Below are positions 9,183 to 18,759 of a stretch of DNA of 31,970 nucleotides, piece after piece. A program made the translations under genes and the position numbers. Under the pieces are notes generated by a model. The model was not told the origin of the DNA, ran no database searches, and was given only the letters and a program-made list of their open reading frames with translations. The DNA comes from Pseudomonadota bacterium (GTDB taxonomy: Bacteria > Pseudomonadota > Alphaproteobacteria > Rhodospirillales > Magnetospirillaceae), in NCBI GenBank assembly GCA_023426365.1, contig JAFAAW010000100.1:1-31970 (forward strand), in the 5' to 3' direction. The stretch's first letter is position 1; every line of letters starts with the position of its first letter.

Positions 9183-9947
9183 CCAGTCGAGCAACCCGAT
9201 GGCGGCCTGCTCCCATGTGGTGTCCAGCATCATCACATGGGGCATGCCGTCCACCACCTTCATCTCGGCTGCCCAATAGGTGGCGGCCAGCGCCAGATCG
9301 CCGTAGGGGATGAAGGCGTCGCGGTTACCGCCCAATACCAGGGCCGGCAAAGCCGGCCGCGGCATCAGGTGAAACCATTGCGGCATCAGCAATTCGTTGG
9401 CGGCAAGCTGGCTTTCGCGCTGGAAACGGGGCACGAATTCATAGGCCCGCTCGGCCGGCAGGTCGGCCGAGAACAGGCCGCGCCGCACCACCTCGTAATC
9501 CACGGCGGCCGGCCCCAATGTTTGCAGGCGGCCCAATTGCCACAGCAGATTGGGATGGCGCAGCGACATATGGGTGAAGGCCGAGCCGATGCCGCCCGGC
9601 CCGACCGAAGCCAGCATCGCCAGCCCGGCGGCGGCCGTGCGGCAGGCCGCGCGCTGCGCCACCATGCCGCCCAGCGAGTGGCCGATCAGCACCGGTGGGG
9701 TGCCAAGTTCCTTGGCGGCCTGCACCACATCGGCCACGTAATCGGCCAGGCCGAACCCGTCCAGCGCGTCCTGGCCCTCGCTGCCGCCATGGCCGCGCAG
9801 GGAAACAGCCGCGCATTGCCAGCCGGCGGCAGCGAAATACGGCAGGAAGTGCTCGGCCCACACCCACGCCCCGCAGAACGAGCCGTGGACGAACAGCAAG
9901 GGGGGCCGTTGCGACGCCTCGCCCGCTTTAAGCACTTCCAGCGCCAT
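9162..9947 (-). CDS. Alpha/beta-hydrolase fold protein
   Basis: A 261-residue serine hydrolase. The oxyanion segment is LLFVHGSFCGAWVW (17-30), the nucleophile elbow GHSLGG has Ser91, the acid is Asp210 in LGGNRDAFIP and the base His237 in DGMPHVMMLD. The triad is therefore complete. There is no signal peptide, so it is probably cytoplasmic. Substrate cannot be assigned; lipase/esterase, haloperoxidase-like or acyl-thioester hydrolase activities all occur in this fold. It starts two bases after the gloA stop codon and so is probably the last gene of the envelope super-operon. Its 3' end overlaps trmFO. Confidence 0.88.
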   Translation of the reverse strand: MALEVLKAGEASQRPPLLFVHGSFCGAWVWAEHFLPYFAAAGWQCAAVSLRGHGGSEGQDALDGFGLADYVADVVQAAKELGTPPVLIGHSLGGMVAQRAACRTAAAGLAMLASVGPGGIGSAFTHMSLRHPNLLWQLGRLQTLGPAAVDYEVVRRGLFSADLPAERAYEFVPRFQRESQLAANELLMPQWFHLMPRPALPALVLGGNRDAFIPYGDLALAATYWAAEMKVVDGMPHVMMLDTTWEQAAIGLLDWLDSRFR

Positions 9948-9949
9948 GC

Positions 9950-10338
<389 letters not shown>

Positions 10339-10342
<4 letters not shown>

Positions 10343-11505
10343 GGCTTTCTCCTTTCCGCGATATAATCCAGCACCGTCGCGGCTGCCCGGTCGCTAGGGC
10401 TGGGACCGCCATACCCCAGCCTGTGCATGCCTTCGCGCATTTCGGCTTGGCGCGCGGCCCGGGCCTCGGCGGCGTCCAGCAAATCGGCCACGGCGGGCGC
10501 GATCAGTTCGGGGCGGCAGCTCTCTTGCAGGAATTCCGGCATCACCGCCCGGTCCAGGACCATGTTGACCAGCGTCGCCCACTTGATTTTCAGGCCCATG
10601 AAGCGGGTCGCCACAAAGGCGGTCAAGGGCGCGACCCTGTAGGTAATGACGGTCGGCAGTCCCGCCAAGGCCAGTTCCAGCGCCACCGTTCCCGATGCCG
10701 CAAGCGCCGCCGTGCCGGCGGCGAAGGCGTCGTATTTCTCGGCCCGATTATCCACCACGATGGTGCGCAACGGCCATTGCGCAGCCGCGGCCCTGACCTT
10801 GTCGGCGACCGTCTCCACCGTCGGCGCCACCACCACCAGCTTGGGATGGTCGCGCGCCAGCAGCGCCAGGGTCTGGGCGAACACCGGCAACAGACGCCCG
10901 GTTTCCGACTGGCGGCTTCCCGGCAGGGCCAGCAGGACCGGGGCATCGGCGGCAATCTGGTGCCGCCCGCGGAAAGCGGCACCGTCGCCCCGCTCCGCCC
11001 CGCTCTCGATCACCGGATGGCCGACATGAACGGAGCGCAGCCCCTCCCGTTCGAACCATTCCGGCTCGAACGGCAACAGGGTCATGAGCAAATCCAGGAC
11101 GCCGGCCAGCTTCTTGGCCCGTTCGGGCTTCCACGCCCACACCATGGGGGCAACGTAATGAATGCGCGGGATATGGGGGAAGCGCTGCTGGCAGCCCTTC
11201 TGGATGCGCCCTGTGAAGCCCCACGAGTCGATGGTGACGATGGCGTCGGGCCGTTTTGCCTCGATATCGGCCAGGGTTTCGCGCACCCGGCGCAGGATGC
11301 GGGGGATGCGCGGCACCACCTCGACCAGTCCCATGACGGTCAATTCGGCCATGGGGAACAGGCTGGTCAAACCTTCCGCCCGCATGGCCTCGCCGCCGAT
11401 GCCGGCGAAGCGCACGGCACCGCCGGTGCGCGCCTTCAACCCCGCCATCAGCCGCCCGCCCAGCAGGTCCCCCGACGGCTCGCCGGCGATGACATAGATC
11501 AGCAT
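10339..11505 (-). CDS. lpxB: Lipid-A-disaccharide synthase
   Basis: LpxB joins UDP-2,3-diacylglucosamine and 2,3-diacylglucosamine-1-phosphate to form the beta-1,6 lipid A disaccharide at the inner membrane (GT19 family). The 388 residues match. Hallmarks: IYVIAGEPSGDLLGGRLM (3-20), FAGIGGEAM, ELTVMGLVEVVPRI, DSWGFTGRI, IHYVAPMVWAWKPERA, LPFEP, GHPVIE, LALPGSRQSE and SGTVALELALAGLPTVITYR. It overlaps lpxI by seven bases at its start and gloA by four at its end. Its conserved neighbours and the overlapping frames indicate one transcript with lpxD-fabZ-lpxA-lpxI. Confidence 0.98.
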
Positions 11506-12317
11506 GGCGACACGCCGACCACGAACAGCCCCAGGCGGTCGGCCTCGGCCGCCACCGCGTCGCGCCCGAGCACCAGGGCGCCGCCGACTTCAACGGCGAT
11601 GCCACGCAGACCGGCATCGGCCGCCTCGCGCACCGTGGTCACACCGATGGTCGGCAAGTCCAGACGCCGGTCCTGCCCCGGCTTCCGCATTTTGACGAGA
11701 ACGCCGCCGGGGCCGTCGCGACGCAGGTCGCCACAGCGACGGATCAGGCGGTCGGTGCCCTCGATAGCTTCGACGCCCAGCACGATGCCTTGCTGCACCA
11801 CCGCCGCCTGGCCCACATCCAGCGCCCCCAGGCCCCGCGCCACCTCGATCCCGCGCCGGATATCGGCCTCGGCCTGCTCGTCAGGGGTGATACGGCCGTA
11901 GGGGCCGGCAACCGCCAGGCAATCGGCCAGGACGTCGTCGATGCCGACAAGGCGAAAGCCCTCTTCCTCGATCTCGCGGGCGACGGCACGCAGCAAGCCG
12001 TCGTCACCCAGCGCCTTGAGGCCGACCTTGGCAAAAAAGCGGGTGGTGCGAAAATCGGGTGCCAGTTCGCGAAGCGTGGGGCGGCGCACGGGGCCGATCA
12101 TCACCACGTCGTCCACGCCGGCCTGCTTGAGGCGCTGGAAGCCGGTGCCGGCCTCGCCCAGGCGGATCCAATCGGCCGGGGCGTCGCCGATCACCGCGGG
12201 GTCGGCGTGGCCGGAAAGGGCGAGGACGTGAAAGGGCCGGTTCTGGGCGCGGCAGGCGGCGATGACGAGTCCGGGGAACTCGCCGCCGCCGGCCACGATG
12301 CCCAGTTTACTTGTCAT
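11499..12317 (-). CDS. lpxI: UDP-2,3-diacylglucosamine pyrophosphatase LpxI
   Basis: LpxI (DUF1009) hydrolyses UDP-2,3-diacylglucosamine to lipid X and UMP by attack on the beta phosphorus. It replaces the unrelated LpxH in most alphaproteobacteria, as shown for Caulobacter. The 272 residues show an N-terminal domain (LGIVAGGGEFPGLVI, GEAGTGFQRLK, GPVRRPTLREL) and a C-terminal domain with the conserved KMRKPGQDRRLDLPTIG block (209-225, Asp216 and Asp220), which contains the active-site acid region of the Caulobacter enzyme. It starts 11 bases inside the 3' end of lpxA and overlaps lpxB by seven, in pathway order. No LpxH-like gene is in the window. Confidence 0.96.
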   Translation of the reverse strand: MTSKLGIVAGGGEFPGLVIAACRAQNRPFHVLALSGHADPAVIGDAPADWIRLGEAGTGFQRLKQAGVDDVVMIGPVRRPTLRELAPDFRTTRFFAKVGLKALGDDGLLRAVAREIEEEGFRLVGIDDVLADCLAVAGPYGRITPDEQAEADIRRGIEVARGLGALDVGQAAVVQQGIVLGVEAIEGTDRLIRRCGDLRRDGPGGVLVKMRKPGQDRRLDLPTIGVTTVREAADAGLRGIAVEVGGALVLGRDAVAAEADRLGLFVVGVSPC

Positions 12318-13107
12318 CCTGGAAGCCGGGCGTGCACAACTGGCGCGACGAGCCGGCGCGGATGAACTCGATCACCTCCATCACCGCCACGTTGTCCTTG
12401 TACTGGGCGGCGACGTCCTCGACGCGCTCCTGAAGCGTGCCTTCGGGAGCGAACAGCAGCCGATAGGCGTTGCGAAGGGTGTGAATGTCCTCGCGCGAGA
12501 AGCCCCGGCGCTTGAGGCCGACAATGTTGAGGCCGTTCAGGTGGGCGCGGTTGCCGATCACGGTACCGAACGGGATCACGTCGGCCTCGACGCCCGACAT
12601 GCCGCCGATCATGGCGTGCTTGCCGATACGCACGAACTGGTGCACCGCCGACAGGCCGCCCAGGAAGGCGAAATCGCCAACCACCACATGGCCCGCCAGC
12701 GTGGCGTTGTTGGCCATGATGACGTTGTTGCCCAGGACGCAGTCATGCGCCACGTGCGCGCTGGCCATGAACAGGCAATTGTCACCGACACGGGTGACCA
12801 TGCCGCCGCCTTCGGTGCCGGGGTTCATGGTCACGTGCTCGCGGATCTGGCAGTTCTTGCCGATCGACAGGGTCGAAGGCTCGCCCTTGTACTTGAGATC
12901 CTGCGGCTGATGGCCGATGGACGCGAACGGGAAGATGCGCGTGCCTTCGCCCACATCGGTGATGCCGGCGACCACCACGTGGGACAGCAATTCGACGCGT
13001 TCGCCCAGCACGACATCGGGGCCGACCACGCACAGCGGGCCGATGGAGACGGTATCGGCGATTCGCGCCTTGGGATCGACGATAGCGGTGGGATGAATAT
13101 TGGGCAT
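12307..13107 (-). CDS. lpxA: UDP-N-acetylglucosamine O-acyltransferase
   Basis: LpxA performs the first lipid A step, transferring a 3-hydroxyacyl chain from ACP to the 3-OH of UDP-GlcNAc. The 266 residues include a left-handed beta-helix of hexapeptide repeats (about 1-185) and a C-terminal helical domain. The catalytic base is His121 in ASAHVAHDC (H125 in E. coli). GHQPQDLKYKGE, REHVTMNPGT and VHQFVRIG are family blocks. The acyl chain length cannot be read reliably by eye. The ATG shares one base with the fabZ stop (TGATG), a typical coupled junction, and the 3' end overlaps lpxI by 11 bases. Confidence 0.98.
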   Translation of the reverse strand: MPNIHPTAIVDPKARIADTVSIGPLCVVGPDVVLGERVELLSHVVVAGITDVGEGTRIFPFASIGHQPQDLKYKGEPSTLSIGKNCQIREHVTMNPGTEGGGMVTRVGDNCLFMASAHVAHDCVLGNNVIMANNATLAGHVVVGDFAFLGGLSAVHQFVRIGKHAMIGGMSGVEADVIPFGTVIGNRAHLNGLNIVGLKRRGFSREDIHTLRNAYRLLFAPEGTLQERVEDVAAQYKDNVAVMEVIEFIRAGSSRQLCTPGFQDDK

Positions 13108-13574
13108 CAGTCGTCCAGGATCATGGCGGCATAGGTGGCTTCGGCCATCAGGGTGTCACCCACCTTGGCCTCACCGCGGAACTTCCAAACGTTACCCCGC
13201 GAACGTTCCTTGGTCACATGGATGGCCAAGGTGTCGCCGGGACCGACCGGCTTGCGGAAACGGGCGGAATCAACACTCATGAAGTAGACCAGCTTGCCTT
13301 CCGCCGACGGTCCCAGGGTTTCGACCACCAACACGGCGGCGGTCTGGGCCATGGCCTCGATGATCAGCACGCCGGGCATGACCGGACGCTGGGGGAAGTG
13401 GCCTTGGAAAAACGGCTCGTTGATGGTCACGTTCTTGACGCCGACGGCGCTTTCGCCCGGCATCACGTTGATCACCTTGTCCACCATCAGGAAAGGATAG
13501 CGATGCGGGATCATCTCCATGATCCGGTTGATATCGATCGTCTTTCCCGCTTCGTTCACCACAGTCATGTTCAT
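13107..13574 (-). CDS. fabZ: 3-hydroxyacyl-[ACP] dehydratase FabZ
   Basis: FabZ dehydrates 3-hydroxyacyl-ACP in fatty acid elongation and so competes with LpxA and LpxD for the same substrates. The 155 residues form one hotdog domain: IPHRYPFLMVD (22-32), the catalytic HFPQRPVMPGVL with His59, and Glu73 in IIEAMAQTAA on the central helix. Translation may start at the second Met (residue 3). It lies 58 bases downstream of lpxD, the only sizeable gap in the lpx segment, and is coupled to lpxA by a TGATG junction. Confidence 0.97.
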   Translation of the reverse strand: MNMTVVNEAGKTIDINRIMEMIPHRYPFLMVDKVINVMPGESAVGVKNVTINEPFFQGHFPQRPVMPGVLIIEAMAQTAAVLVVETLGPSAEGKLVYFMSVDSARFRKPVGPGDTLAIHVTKERSRGNVWKFRGEAKVGDTLMAEATYAAMILDD

Positions 13575-13632
13575 CCTTGCCTTTTCAGCCTCGCGAAGCC
13601 GTCCTCTTGGCGCGTGCCCCGGTTGTCAGCTC

Positions 13633-14652
13633 TTATCCCTTGCGTCGGATCAGTTTGTTCAGCGCCGCCGACTGGCGCAGCCAGTCCATTTGCGGCACGG
13701 CCGGCGTGCCGCCCACGGTTTCGCCGGCGGGAATGTCCTTGGCCACGCCGGCCTGGGCGGCGATGCGCGCTCCCGGCCCGATGTTCAGGTGCCCGGCCAG
13801 GCCGGCCTGGCCGCCGGCCGCCACGAAGTCGCCCAGCTTGGTGGATCCCGAGATTCCCACCTGGGCCACGATCACGCAGCCCTGGCCCAGTTGGACGTTG
13901 TGCCCAATCTGAACCAGATTATCAATCATGCATCCGGCGCCGATCACCGTATCGGGGCCGGCCCCGCGGTCGATGGTGGTATTGGCGCCGATTTCCACGT
14001 TGTCGCCGATGACGACGCGGCCCAGTTGCGGCACCTTCAGGTGTCCCTGCGGCCCCATGGCGAAGCCGAATCCATCCTGGCCGATGCGGGCCCCGGGATA
14101 GATGTTGACGTTGCGGCCGACCACGGCGAACTGCACGGTGGCATTGGCGCCAATGATGCAATCGTCGCCCAGCACCACGCCATCGCCGATCACCGCGTTG
14201 GGACCGATATGGCAACGGGCGCCGATTTCCGCACGGGCGCCGATCACTGCGCCATATTCGATCCGGCAGCCCTCACCCACCACGGCGCTCGCGTCGATGA
14301 AGGCGGTGGGCGCAACCCATTCCTCGACCTTGGGACGCGGATAGAACGCCTGGGCGACCTTGGCATAGGCGCGATAGGGGTCCTTGGACAGCAGCAGGGC
14401 CACGCCCGCGGGCGCCCGAGCGGCTAGATCGGGATGCACGATGGCGGCGCCCGCCTTGCTGGCCTGGAAGGCGGCAAGGTACTTGCGATTGTCCAGGAAG
14501 GCGATATCGCTTCCGCCCGCCTGGTCAAGGGCGGCGACGTCGGTCACCACCAGATCGGGATTGGCGCCCGGCGCCAGCTCGGCGCCGGAAATCTCGGCCA
14601 GACGCGCCAGCGTGAACGGGCCGGCAACGCGAAAGAACCTGGAATCTGCCAT
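13633..14652 (-). CDS. lpxD: UDP-3-O-(3-hydroxyacyl)glucosamine N-acyltransferase
   Basis: LpxD adds the second 3-hydroxyacyl chain to UDP-3-O-acylglucosamine during lipid A synthesis. The 339 residues comprise an N-terminal uridine-binding domain (about 1-105, AFLDNRKYLA at 51-60), a left-handed beta-helix of hexapeptides (about 110-310) and a short C-terminal helix with basic RRKG end. The catalytic histidine is His251 in NLVQIGHNVQLG; GQDGFGFA and NTTIDRG are family blocks. It starts three bases after the ompH stop codon. Confidence 0.98.
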   Translation of the reverse strand: MADSRFFRVAGPFTLARLAEISGAELAPGANPDLVVTDVAALDQAGGSDIAFLDNRKYLAAFQASKAGAAIVHPDLAARAPAGVALLLSKDPYRAYAKVAQAFYPRPKVEEWVAPTAFIDASAVVGEGCRIEYGAVIGARAEIGARCHIGPNAVIGDGVVLGDDCIIGANATVQFAVVGRNVNIYPGARIGQDGFGFAMGPQGHLKVPQLGRVVIGDNVEIGANTTIDRGAGPDTVIGAGCMIDNLVQIGHNVQLGQGCVIVAQVGISGSTKLGDFVAAGGQAGLAGHLNIGPGARIAAQAGVAKDIPAGETVGGTPAVPQMDWLRQSAALNKLIRRKG

Positions 14653-14655
14653 GCT

Positions 14656-15273
14656 TTACTTCTTCTTGGCCGGTGTGGGAACGCGGGGAGAGCCGTCACC
14701 TTCCACGGCCGGCGCGGGGAAAGTCACCGAAGGATATTTGCTGTTCAGCCGCTCGATGACCCGCTGGGTCTGTTCCATGCGGGCGTCGTGCAGAAAGATC
14801 TGGGACTTGGGCAGCACCAGATTGGCGCCCAGTTCGCCCGCCAGTTCCTCGGTCACCTGGGCCAGGGCATCGGACAATTCGCTCATGCCGGCACGGAACG
14901 ACTTGTCCACGGCCTGATTGTTACGCTGGAAGCGCTGGTTGAACTGGAATACCTGCTGCTCGAAGCTGCGGGCCTTCTGCTGCCATACATCGGGCGCCAT
15001 GGCCGATTTCTGCTTCACCAGCTCGTTCTCGGTGTCCTTGAGCGAGGCGCGGTTCTTGTCCAGTTCGGCCTGCAGCGTCTGCAGGTACTGATCCCGCTGG
15101 GCGCGCAGGGCCTTGGCGGCAGACGATTGCTGCAACGCGGCCTGCACGTCGACCACCATCACGGTGGCCGTCGGCAGCTTCGTCGTGGCCTGCTCCGCCA
15201 CGGCTGGAACGACGAAGGCAAGGTTTACGGCAAGGACGGCCAGCCCCAGACGGGCCCGCATCCTGGCGTTCAT
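14656..15273 (-). CDS. skp: OmpH/Skp-family periplasmic chaperone
   Basis: Skp escorts unfolded outer-membrane proteins across the periplasm. The 205 residues start with a signal peptide (MNARMRARLGLAVLAVNLAF, then VVPAVA with likely cleavage before EQ). A VVDVQAALQQSSAAKAL segment opens the mature domain and a long charged coiled-coil region (about 60-150, rich in Gln, Lys and Glu) gives the tentacle arms. The C-terminal end is Pro-rich and basic (PTPAKKK). The ATG at 15273 follows GAGG by seven bases, inside the end of bamA, one base after the bamA stop. Placement between bamA and lpxD is the standard proteobacterial order. Confidence 0.93.
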   Translation of the reverse strand: MNARMRARLGLAVLAVNLAFVVPAVAEQATTKLPTATVMVVDVQAALQQSSAAKALRAQRDQYLQTLQAELDKNRASLKDTENELVKQKSAMAPDVWQQKARSFEQQVFQFNQRFQRNNQAVDKSFRAGMSELSDALAQVTEELAGELGANLVLPKSQIFLHDARMEQTQRVIERLNSKYPSVTFPAPAVEGDGSPRVPTPAKKK

Positions 15274-15274
15274 A

Positions 15275-17548
15275 CTAGAACCTCGTGCCGAAGTTGAAGC
15301 GGAACAGCTCGCGCTCGTCGAAGGATTCCTTCTTGATCGGGAAGCCCAGATCCACGGCAACCGGCCCCATGGGCGACTTCCAGGTCACACCGGCACCAAC
15401 CGACACGCGGATGGAACTGGACTGGTCGATGCGGCCGTTCGCGTACTTCTCGGTTTCGCCGATGGAACCGAAATCGCTGAAGATCTGGCCGCCGAAGCCC
15501 AGTTCATCGGGCAGGCCCAGCGGGAACTTGAGCTGGGCGCTACCGCTGTACTGCCACAAGCCGCCCAGCGCATCGCCGGTGGCATGGTCACGCGGGCTGA
15601 CGCCGGCGCTGGCGAAACCGCGCAGCGTATCGCCACCCAGGAAATAGCGCTCAGTGATGCGGATCTTCTCGTCGCCGATGCTGGAGATGATGCCGGCATT
15701 ACCGCTCAGGCTCAGAACCACCTGCTCGTCCAGCGGGAAATACTGACCGGCGCCGATGTTGTTGCGCAGGAAGCGCTGGCTTCCGCCCAAGCCGGCCAGT
15801 TCGTTGTTCAGGCGGATATAATAGCCCTCGGTCGGTTCGATCCGCGAGTCGCGGTAATCCCACAGCAGGGTCTGCTGGATGGACGACAGCGTGGCTGTGC
15901 CCTCCTGCTCCTTGACGAAGGCCGAGGCGGAACTGTCGACGTTCTCCACCTGATCGCGCTTGAGGGTGTACTTGATGTCCTGGCGCAGATTCTCGTGGAT
16001 GTTGTAGCCGGCGCGCAGCGACGCGCCCAGCGAGTTCGAGTCGTACGAGCTTTCGCTCTGCAGCTTGCGGGTGGTGGAGAACAGATCGAAGCCGGCGGCC
16101 AAGTGGCGATCCAGGAAGTAAGGCTCGGTGAACGAGAACACCGCCTGGTTCTGCTTGGTGCCGATCGACGCCTTGGCGCTGACGTCCTGGCCACGGCCGA
16201 GCAGGTTGCGCTCGCGCATGGACGCCTCGATCAGCGGACCGGCGATGGTGGACCAGCCCACGCCGAACGACAGTTCGCCGGTGGACTTCTCCTGCACGTC
16301 CACCTTGATCACGGTGCGATCGGGCGCCGTTTCCGACGGAACGTTGGTGACCTCGGCCTTCTCGAAGAAATTGAGGTCCTTGATGCGCTGGCGCGACCGG
16401 CGCAGCTTGGCGGTATTGAAGGCATCGCCTTCCACCAGTTTGAACTCGCGGCGGATTACCCTGTCCAGGGTGCGCACGTTGCCGGTGATGTCGATGCGCT
16501 CGACATAGACGCGCGGACCTTCCTGGATGTCGTAGGTGATGCTGATGGTCTTGTTTTCGCGGTCGCGATTGACCTGCGGCTTGACGTCCACGAAGGCGTA
16601 GCCCCGCGTGCCCACGGCATCGGTCAGCCTCTGGACGATGTCCTCGACCTGGTCGGCGTTGTACCAGTCGCCCGACTGGGACACCAGAAGCGGCTCGAGT
16701 TCCTCCGGCTTGAGGTCCTTGAGGTTGGCATTGATGGTGGACGGTCCGAACTTGTAGCGATCACCCTCGTCCACGGTGAAGGTGATGAAGAAGCCCTGGC
16801 GATCCGGGGTCAGCTCAGCCACCGCCGAAGCGACGCGGAAATCGGCATAGCCGTTCTTCAGATAGTAACGGCGCAGCAATTCGCGGTCATAGGTGACGCG
16901 ATCGGGATCGTAGGTGTCGTCGCTGGAGAAGAAACGGTACCAGCGCTCCTCCTTGGTCATCAGCACTTCGCGCAGACGGGAATCGGTGTATTTGTGATTG
17001 CCGACGAAGTTGATGCGCTTGACGAAGGTGGGTTCGCCCTCGTTGATCTCGAACACCAGATCGACGCGGTTCTGCTCGAGCTGAATGATCTTGGGTTCGA
17101 CGGTGGCGCCGAAGCGGCCGTTGCGGCGGTAAAGGTCAAGGATGCGCTTGACGTCGGTCTGCACCTTGGTACGGGTATAGACCACGCGCGAGCGAAGCTG
17201 CGTCTCCTGCGTCAGCTCCTCTTCCTTGATGCGCTTGTTGCCCTCGAACGCGATGCGATTGATGATGGGATTTTCCACCACGCGAACCACGATCACGTCA
17301 CCCTCGCGGCGGATTGCCACGTCGGCGAACAGGCCGGTGTTGTAAAGCGTCTTGAGCGAGCGGTCGACGCGCTCGGCGTCGTAGGGATCGCCTTCCGAAA
17401 GGGCCATATAGGACTTGACGGTTTCGGTCTCGATGCGCTGGGTGCCCTGCACCACGATCTGACGCACACGGACCGCATCCTGGGCGAGCGCAGGCGCAGC
17501 CGCGGCCAGAAAACCGACGACCAACGCGGTATTACGCACGAAACTCAT
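15275..17548 (-). CDS. bamA: Outer membrane protein assembly factor BamA
   Basis: BamA is the Omp85 core of the BAM complex that inserts beta-barrel proteins. The 757 residues begin with a signal peptide (MSFVRNTALVVGFLAAAAPA, LAQ cleavage), then five POTRA repeats (about 27-430; segments such as IVVQGTQRIE, IAFEGNKRIK, INFVGNHKYTD and IDITGNVRTLD mark repeat starts) and a 16-strand barrel. The barrel has the loop-6 motif as LRGF and ends in Phe, the outer-membrane insertion signal. ATG at 17548 is preferred because a G7 run sits five bases upstream; a TTG lies immediately before it. Confidence 0.98.
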   Translation of the reverse strand: MSFVRNTALVVGFLAAAAPALAQDAVRVRQIVVQGTQRIETETVKSYMALSEGDPYDAERVDRSLKTLYNTGLFADVAIRREGDVIVVRVVENPIINRIAFEGNKRIKEEELTQETQLRSRVVYTRTKVQTDVKRILDLYRRNGRFGATVEPKIIQLEQNRVDLVFEINEGEPTFVKRINFVGNHKYTDSRLREVLMTKEERWYRFFSSDDTYDPDRVTYDRELLRRYYLKNGYADFRVASAVAELTPDRQGFFITFTVDEGDRYKFGPSTINANLKDLKPEELEPLLVSQSGDWYNADQVEDIVQRLTDAVGTRGYAFVDVKPQVNRDRENKTISITYDIQEGPRVYVERIDITGNVRTLDRVIRREFKLVEGDAFNTAKLRRSRQRIKDLNFFEKAEVTNVPSETAPDRTVIKVDVQEKSTGELSFGVGWSTIAGPLIEASMRERNLLGRGQDVSAKASIGTKQNQAVFSFTEPYFLDRHLAAGFDLFSTTRKLQSESSYDSNSLGASLRAGYNIHENLRQDIKYTLKRDQVENVDSSASAFVKEQEGTATLSSIQQTLLWDYRDSRIEPTEGYYIRLNNELAGLGGSQRFLRNNIGAGQYFPLDEQVVLSLSGNAGIISSIGDEKIRITERYFLGGDTLRGFASAGVSPRDHATGDALGGLWQYSGSAQLKFPLGLPDELGFGGQIFSDFGSIGETEKYANGRIDQSSSIRVSVGAGVTWKSPMGPVAVDLGFPIKKESFDERELFRFNFGTRF

Positions 17549-17597
17549 CAAGGCCCCCCCTGCGGCATCCTGCCGTTGGTCGACGGCATGTCCTATC

Positions 17598-18734
17598 TCA
17601 TGAAAGCAGACGCTTTACCATGTCCCACACCGGAAGGGTTACTATGTCGTTCCGGGTGGCGAAGACCATCAAGGCCAATACCAGAAACAGCCCGATTCGG
17701 AAACCATATTCTTGTGCCTTCTCTCCCAAAGGCCTACCAAGGATGGCCTCGACGGCATAGAAAACCAAATGTCCACCATCCAATACAGGGATCGGGAACA
17801 GATTGATTAATCCAAGGTTAAGCGAAAGCAGGATGGTGTAGAAGACGATGCTGGAGAAGCCGAGCTGCGCCGCCTCGCCCGCCCCCTTGGCGATACGGAT
17901 GGGGCCGCCCAGCTCCTCGCTGTCGCGGCTGCCGTTGATCATCTGGCCGATGCCGACGAAGGTGGACACCACCATGGTTTCGGTTTCGCGAAGCGCCAGC
18001 CCCACGGCACTGACCGGACCATGACGGACGATGCGGGTCTGCGAGCCGTCCACAGAGATGCCCAGCACCGGCACCTTTTCCATGTCGCCGAACATGCCCT
18101 TGCGCTCGATGATGCGCGGGCGGGCCTCCACCGTCAGGTGGGTGCCGTCGCGTTCCACCTCGATGACCAGCGGGCGTTCGATCTCCAGCCGCACGATGCG
18201 CTGGATGTCCTGAAAGCGGTCCACGCTGGTGCCGTTGATGGTCACCACGCGGTCGCCGGCCTTCAAGCCGGCGGCCTCCGCCGGCATGCCGGCATGCACC
18301 ATGCCGACCACCGGCTCTGTGACCTGCTGGCCCAGCACCATGAACATGATGGCCAGGCCGGTGATGGCGAACAGGAAGTTGGCCGCAGGCCCGGCGAACA
18401 CGATGGCGGCGCGCTGGCCGACACGCTTGTGCCGGAAGCTCATTGCCTTCTCGGCCTCGGTCATGGGACGTCCGTCACCCAGGGCCGAGGCGGGATCGGC
18501 GTCGCCAAACATCCGCACATAGCCGCCCAGCGGCAGCGCGCTGATCCGCCAGCGGGTCCCCGACTTGGCGGTCCACCCCCAGATTTCCGGTCCGAAACCG
18601 ACGGAGAACACCTCGACCTTGACGCCGTTCCAGCGCGCGACCAGATAGTGGCCCGCCTCGTGGACGAACACCACCACGGTCAGGATGATCAGGAAAACGA
18701 CGACGTAATTCCAGAAACCGGCAAGAAAATCCAT
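17598..18734 (-). CDS. rseP: RseP-family intramembrane zinc metalloprotease
   Basis: A site-2 protease of the inner membrane. In E. coli it cleaves RseA to release sigma-E under envelope stress. The 378 residues have the zinc motif FVHEAGHY in the first transmembrane segment (His25, Glu26, His29), a second transmembrane helix (AANFLFAITGLAIMFMVLG), one recognisable PDZ domain (GMPAEAAGLKAGDRVVTING), and PVLDGGH with Asp319 as third zinc ligand in the last membrane part. E. coli RseP has two PDZ domains; here the length is shorter (about 450 in E. coli), the usual alphaproteobacterial single-PDZ form. No RseA gene is in the window, so its substrate is open. The ATG at 18734 is chosen because homology starts there. 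Confidence 0.96.
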   Translation of the reverse strand: MDFLAGFWNYVVVFLIILTVVVFVHEAGHYLVARWNGVKVEVFSVGFGPEIWGWTAKSGTRWRISALPLGGYVRMFGDADPASALGDGRPMTEAEKAMSFRHKRVGQRAAIVFAGPAANFLFAITGLAIMFMVLGQQVTEPVVGMVHAGMPAEAAGLKAGDRVVTINGTSVDRFQDIQRIVRLEIERPLVIEVERDGTHLTVEARPRIIERKGMFGDMEKVPVLGISVDGSQTRIVRHGPVSAVGLALRETETMVVSTFVGIGQMINGSRDSEELGGPIRIAKGAGEAAQLGFSSIVFYTILLSLNLGLINLFPIPVLDGGHLVFYAVEAILGRPLGEKAQEYGFRIGLFLVLALMVFATRNDIVTLPVWDMVKRLLS

Positions 18735-18759
18735 GTGCGTGCGTTCGCTCCAGGCCGCC

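Noticed and set aside
15275..17548. LRGF in place of VRGF in the BamA barrel as an unusual variant
   Set aside because: Leu at this position occurs in alphaproteobacterial BamA and is conservative.
15113..17806. 897-codon open frame antisense to ompH, bamA and rseP
   Set aside because: It crosses three well-supported genes, has no recognisable domain and reflects high-GC third positions.
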